Assembly: GCA_016708105.1 (NCBI GenBank)
Contig: JADJGJ010000001.1
Span: 2,418,001 to 2,482,000 of the forward strand
Source: Crocinitomicaceae bacterium
Lineage (GTDB): Bacteria; Bacteroidota; Bacteroidia; Flavobacteriales_D; Crocinitomicaceae
Direction of reading: 5' to 3'
DNA length: 64,000 nucleotides
The notes under the pieces are model-generated. The model worked only from the letters and a program-made list of their open reading frames with translations, had not been told where the DNA came from and did not search any database. Below, one piece after another: positions 61,496-64,000 of this stretch. Each line of letters starts with the position of its first letter. The first letter of the stretch is position 1. The translations under genes and the position numbers were made by a program.

Positions 61496-61921
61496 TTATT
61501 CGTAATACTGAATAATCAAATAACTACCATCCTCGTAATAATGAATCATGCTCATAAAATCATCAAAAAGCATAATGGTAATTTTCGCACCGTCACCATC
61601 GGTTATCTCCATTTCCTGGTAAGTATCACCGCTGTCGTTGGTACCTTCAGTAATTTCTGATGATTGCTGATACACATCACGGGTACCGTTAGCATTGTAA
61701 ATTACAACATCGTTTTCATCGCCATAATTCAAAATAACGCGGTTGCTGGCGTCAGACATTTCACTCCATTCATTGGCCTCAAGGCCATATTCCGGAATGT
61801 CAACTGAGCAATACATGCGCACCTGTGAATAATTGCGTTCAAACTGATCAGGGTCTTGAGCATAAGCATTTGACCCTAACATAGCGCCAACAATTAGCGC
61901 CAAAGAGAAAAGGTATTTCAT
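61496..61921 (-). CDS. Hypothetical secreted acidic protein
   Basis: A 141-residue protein with a signal peptide (cleavage probably after AYA, ~21). The mature part is acidic (many Asp/Glu) with short beta strands (NRVILNYGDENDVVIYN, AKITIMLFDD, GSYLIIQYYE), probably a small beta-sheet periplasmic or secreted protein. No family is recognised. It has one conspicuous Cys in QVRMYCSVDI. Monocistronic, with its own terminator. Function unknown. Confidence 0.72.
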   Translation of the reverse strand: MKYLFSLALIVGAMLGSNAYAQDPDQFERNYSQVRMYCSVDIPEYGLEANEWSEMSDASNRVILNYGDENDVVIYNANGTRDVYQQSSEITEGTNDSGDTYQEMEITDGDGAKITIMLFDDFMSMIHYYEDGSYLIIQYYE

Positions 61922-62160
61922 AATTAAAAGGTTTAAATTAGCACGTAACGAATGTACTAAAATCGTGCCTGAATTTTCAAAAAAATTTTAACTGACTTTC
62001 ATCAAGCCAAACTCAACCCTTCGTTAATCTGTTTAAAATTGGAAATATTATGCGTATTTTTTTTTTTTGATATACAAGTCAACCAAAGTTTCCCATGTCA
62101 ATGATTTAGAAAAAGTATGATCTCCATTTTATTCCAGCACCTTATTATTTCATTAAGATA

Positions 62161-62207
62161 CCCGCACGTTTAGACGCAGGTCGCGACCTGCGCCTAAACG
62201 TGCGGGG
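62161..62207. repeat. Large intergenic palindrome (GGTCGCGACC core)
   Basis: Two ~23-bp arms (starting CCCGCACGTTTAG and ending CTAAACGTGCGGG) around a central GCAGGTCGCGACCTGC, with one mismatched pair. It lies just downstream of the small minus-strand gene at 62219 and could act as its terminator. The rest of 61922-62160 shows no gene. Confidence 0.85.
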
Positions 62208-62218
62208 AAAATTTTGCG

Positions 62219-62479
62219 TTAAATATTTTTTGGTTGCTCGGTATTTTGTTCTTGCTTATCCTTTTCTTCCTTATCAAAAACCTCGGTCAGCAAATAAGCC
62301 ATAAGGGCAATCAACAAAATAAACAAAAACATGCGTTTGTCTTTGTACAGTGGTTTTTTAGGTCGTTTGGTGTAATGGTCATAGGCATGAGTCAGCCGTG
62401 AAAAGTCTTTATACTTCTCAATGGTTTCTTTGGTTGGCACCTTTTGATCCCCTTTTCTATTTATTTTATACTGTCTCAT
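62219..62479 (-). CDS. Small single-pass membrane protein downstream of ECF sigma factor
   Basis: An 86-residue protein with a basic N-terminus (MRQYKINRKGDQKVPT), one membrane helix (~52-67: FLFILLIALMAYLLTEVF) and a charged Gln/Glu/Lys tail. Its ATG overlaps the sigma-factor TAA by one base, so it is translationally coupled. Position and topology would fit an anti-sigma or signalling partner, but it lacks a zinc-finger anti-sigma motif and I recognise no family. Confidence 0.75.
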   Translation of the reverse strand: MRQYKINRKGDQKVPTKETIEKYKDFSRLTHAYDHYTKRPKKPLYKDKRMFLFILLIALMAYLLTEVFDKEEKDKQEQNTEQPKNI

Positions 62480-62991
62480 TACTTCCAGTCCTCCTTCATT
62501 TTTTCAAGGATTCTGTACAGTCTCATTTTCGCATTAGCCTCTGTGATACCGTAAAAATCGGCAATTTCTTTGAATGAATACTGCATAAAAAAACGCAGCT
62601 CAATAATTTCAGCATGTTCAGGTTTTAGCTTAGCCAACATGCGTATTAATTTTTCCTGATCCTCTTCACTTTCAATTTTTCCCAACTCACCTTCTTGCAT
62701 CACATCTTTCACGTGTCGTTCTGAAATTTCAACCGTGGTATTTTTTTTCTTTGACCTGAACCACAAATTCACTTCGTTTGATGCAATGCGATACAACCAG
62801 GCTGAAAACGGAACGCCCCTATCTTCATATTTACCAATATTAAACATCACTTTCAGCATCGTTTCCTGACAAATATCGCCTGCTAAATCTTCATCCCCCA
62901 CCCGTTTGAATATAAACAAATAAATGCGTTCAAAATATTTATCATAAATGGCGGCAAAGGCATTTTTATTTTGCTTCGCAGCCTCTACCAA
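62479..62991 (-). CDS. ECF-type RNA polymerase sigma factor
   Basis: A sigma-70 family protein with region 2 (FAAIYDKYFERIYLFIFKRV ... DICQETMLKVMFNIGKYEDR ... FSAWLYRIASNEVNLWFR) and region 4 (LAKLKPEHAEIIELRFFMQY ... SFKEIADFYGITEANAKMRLYRILEKM). It would direct polymerase to envelope-stress or similar promoters. The visible frame has no ATG or GTG; TTG at 62991 is the only ordinary start. An ATG at 63053 would be in frame if one A were added to the run read as TTTT at 63043-63046 on the plus strand, giving MIQKPIPLKAKKETYQTDDR as N-terminus and ~191 residues. The small membrane gene follows with a 1-bp overlap. Confidence 0.9.
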   Translation of the reverse strand: MVEAAKQNKNAFAAIYDKYFERIYLFIFKRVGDEDLAGDICQETMLKVMFNIGKYEDRGVPFSAWLYRIASNEVNLWFRSKKKNTTVEISERHVKDVMQEGELGKIESEEDQEKLIRMLAKLKPEHAEIIELRFFMQYSFKEIADFYGITEANAKMRLYRILEKMKEDWK

Positions 62992-63123
62992 AATTCGGTC
63001 GTCGGTTTGATATGTCTCTTTCTTAGCCTTCAGAGGTATTGGTTTTGTATCATTAATGCAATTGTTTTATAAAAGTAACAAAGTATTTTACCCAATAATC
63101 AAAATAAATAATTGCGTTGTCGT

Positions 63124-63429
63124 TCCCGTAGGGATGCCGATTCATCGCATCCCTACGGGAATATCCTATCCGAAACAAAACCTAATTCATCGTACCCCCC
63201 CCAATAACAATCATGAACCAATACCTTCGGGGCGCGGTAAATCGGTGCGGTGCGATAAATCGCGGTGCCGTAAATCGGGGCGCGATAAATCGGGGCGCGA
63301 TAAATTGCGTCCCTACGGGAATATCCTATCCGAAACAAAACCTAATTCATCATACCCCCCCCAATAACAATCATGAACCAATACCTTCGGGGCGCGGTAA
63401 ATCGGGGCGCGATAAATCGCGTCCCTACG
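63124..63429. repeat. Compound intergenic repeat: hairpin, 96-bp direct repeat and GGGGCGCGATAAAT units
   Basis: A hairpin with 14-bp arms (63124-63137 with 63147-63160, arm TCCCGTAGGGATGC) is followed by two copies, 160 bp apart, of a ~96-bp segment (63150-63245 and 63310-63405) with one difference. After each copy come short units of the type CGGGGCGCGATAAAT. The plus-strand ORFs over this stretch only reflect the repeats (RGAINRGAIN-like). It fills the 63054-63534 gap together with the hairpin at 63503. Confidence 0.9.
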
Positions 63430-63500
63430 TTTTTTATTCGTGAATTACGTATCGGAGAATGAAATCTCCATGATATTATTTCACCTTTAACATTCACGTT

Positions 63501-63523
63501 AGGGCGAATGCGATTCGCCCCTA
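63501..63523. repeat. GGGCGAAT-GCG-ATTCGCCC hairpin
   Basis: An 8-bp stem hairpin, flanked by TTAG/CTAA, of the same family as the one at 6313-6329. It lies 12 bp past the stop of the minus-strand Nudix gene and may serve as its terminator. Confidence 0.75.
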
Positions 63524-63534
63524 AATTTATTCAA

Positions 63535-64000
63535 TCATTCTTGTTCCATCAACTCAATTACCAGTTTGATAGATTCGAATGTTTCGTTCTTTATTCTTTG
63601 GAAATCTTCTTTTTTAAAAAATTTCACTTCGGTTATTCCTTCGTCCGTTTGCGGAACGGGATCAGTGTTCAAAATTTCTAGTTTCAGCAAATACCACCAA
63701 GTTTTTTTTAGCACGTGTTTACCCTTGTGTTCGTATGTATGCCAGGTGTTGGTAATGTGTTTTACAATAACGGGTTTTGGTATCCCACATTCTTCTACAA
63801 TTTCTCTAACAGCACCTGCCTCAGGCGTTTCGCCTTTGTCAAGCTTACCTTTTGGAATGTCCCAAACGCCGTTTCGTTTAATAAATAAATAGGTATCTTT
63901 TAATCTTACCAAACCTCCGGCTGCCTGAATAAATTTATGGTTTGAAAAGTTTTGCATCAGTTCTGCTTCACTGTTTGCTTTGAATGTCACCGGTTTATTA
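63535..64000 (-). CDS. Nudix hydrolase, 5'-truncated by window edge
   Basis: The Nudix box is complete: GKLDKGETPEAGAVREIVEECGI (G-x5-E-x7-R-E-U-x-E-E-x-G-U; shown here as GKLDKGETPEAGAV plus REIVEECGI). It is preceded by AAGGLVRLKDTYLFIKRNGVWDIPK. The frame is open to base 64000 with only a GTG at 63990, and related Bacteroidota proteins have ~60-70 residues before this point, so the true start is probably outside the window. Nudix enzymes hydrolyse nucleoside diphosphate derivatives; the substrate is unknown. Confidence 0.9.
   Translation of the reverse strand, partial: NKPVTFKANSEAELMQNFSNHKFIQAAGGLVRLKDTYLFIKRNGVWDIPKGKLDKGETPEAGAVREIVEECGIPKPVIVKHITNTWHTYEHKGKHVLKKTWWYLLKLEILNTDPVPQTDEGITEVKFFKKEDFQRIKNETFESIKLVIELMEQE

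Noticed and set aside
63056..63443. Plus-strand ORFs with NRGAINRGAIN-like repeats
   Set aside because: They only reflect the GGGGCGCGATAAAT repeat units; no start signal or family similarity.

Overview
This 64-kb window looks like a chromosomal segment of a Bacteroidota bacterium, most likely a member of the Flavobacteriales (Crocinitomicaceae/Fluviicola-like). The evidence is several proteins with type IX secretion (T9SS) C-terminal sorting domains, exosortase F with its associated protein, families largely restricted to Bacteroidota (DUF3822, DUF4919, DUF6089-like barrel), AT-rich intergenic DNA, promoter -7 boxes of the TAnnTTTG type and few strong Shine-Dalgarno sites. I recognised no rRNA, tRNA, CRISPR array or insertion sequence. 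Taxonomy is inferred from gene content only.

Layout. 0-4 kb: housekeeping block DUF3822-rsmD-coaD plus a thioredoxin-fold secreted protein. 4-12.8 kb: secreted and accessory genes (two T9SS cargos, a TSUP permease, a Fic protein with an inverted-repeat operator candidate, a VTC-domain/DUF4956 pair, cytidine deaminase, DUF4919). 12.9-28.4 kb: central metabolism and envelope (pdhA, pdhC, ApbE, a 1734-residue TPR protein, murQ, a decayed toxin-antitoxin pair bracketed by a 141-bp duplication of the murQ 3' end, an M16 peptidase pair with a nitronate-monooxygenase-like enzyme, an outer-membrane barrel). 28.4-51.5 kb: a surface polysaccharide locus with wecB, glycosyltransferases (GT4, GT2, GT10-like), FkbM-type methyltransferases, an MBOAT/SGNH O-acylation pair, a damaged acyltransferase-3 gene, the Wzm/Wzt ABC exporter, a WbuX/HisH/HisF sugar amidotransferase trio and a Wzc-like tyrosine autokinase. 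51.6-57.3 kb: a large LamG-type T9SS protein, two tiny Gly/Pro-rich proteins ending in a PID-type exosortase signal, a 151-bp tandem repeat array, exosortase F and its partner membrane protein. 57.3-64 kb: glyA, feoA-feoB with a 39-residue Cys-rich FeoB-associated peptide, a secreted unknown, an ECF sigma factor with a small membrane protein, and a Nudix hydrolase cut by the window end.

How the genes fit together. The polysaccharide locus would make and export an O-antigen-like glycan carrying an amidino sugar and acyl decorations. Two cell-surface protein routes sit in or beside it: a T9SS cargo gene inside the ABC-exporter operon, and an exosortase F cassette with two micro-substrates next to the tyrosine kinase. 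The most interesting unit is the exosortase F/PID-type micro-substrate cassette at 51.6-57.3 kb.

Sequence quality deserves caution. About 230 bases at 36.13-36.36 kb are homopolymer-dominated nonsense inside the acyltransferase gene. Three separate one-base losses in homopolymers (23.42, 35.60 and 63.04 kb) break or obscure reading frames. Many gaps carry hairpin-forming intergenic repeats, several with a GGTCGCGACC-type core, and some of these supply the stop codons of neighbouring genes.
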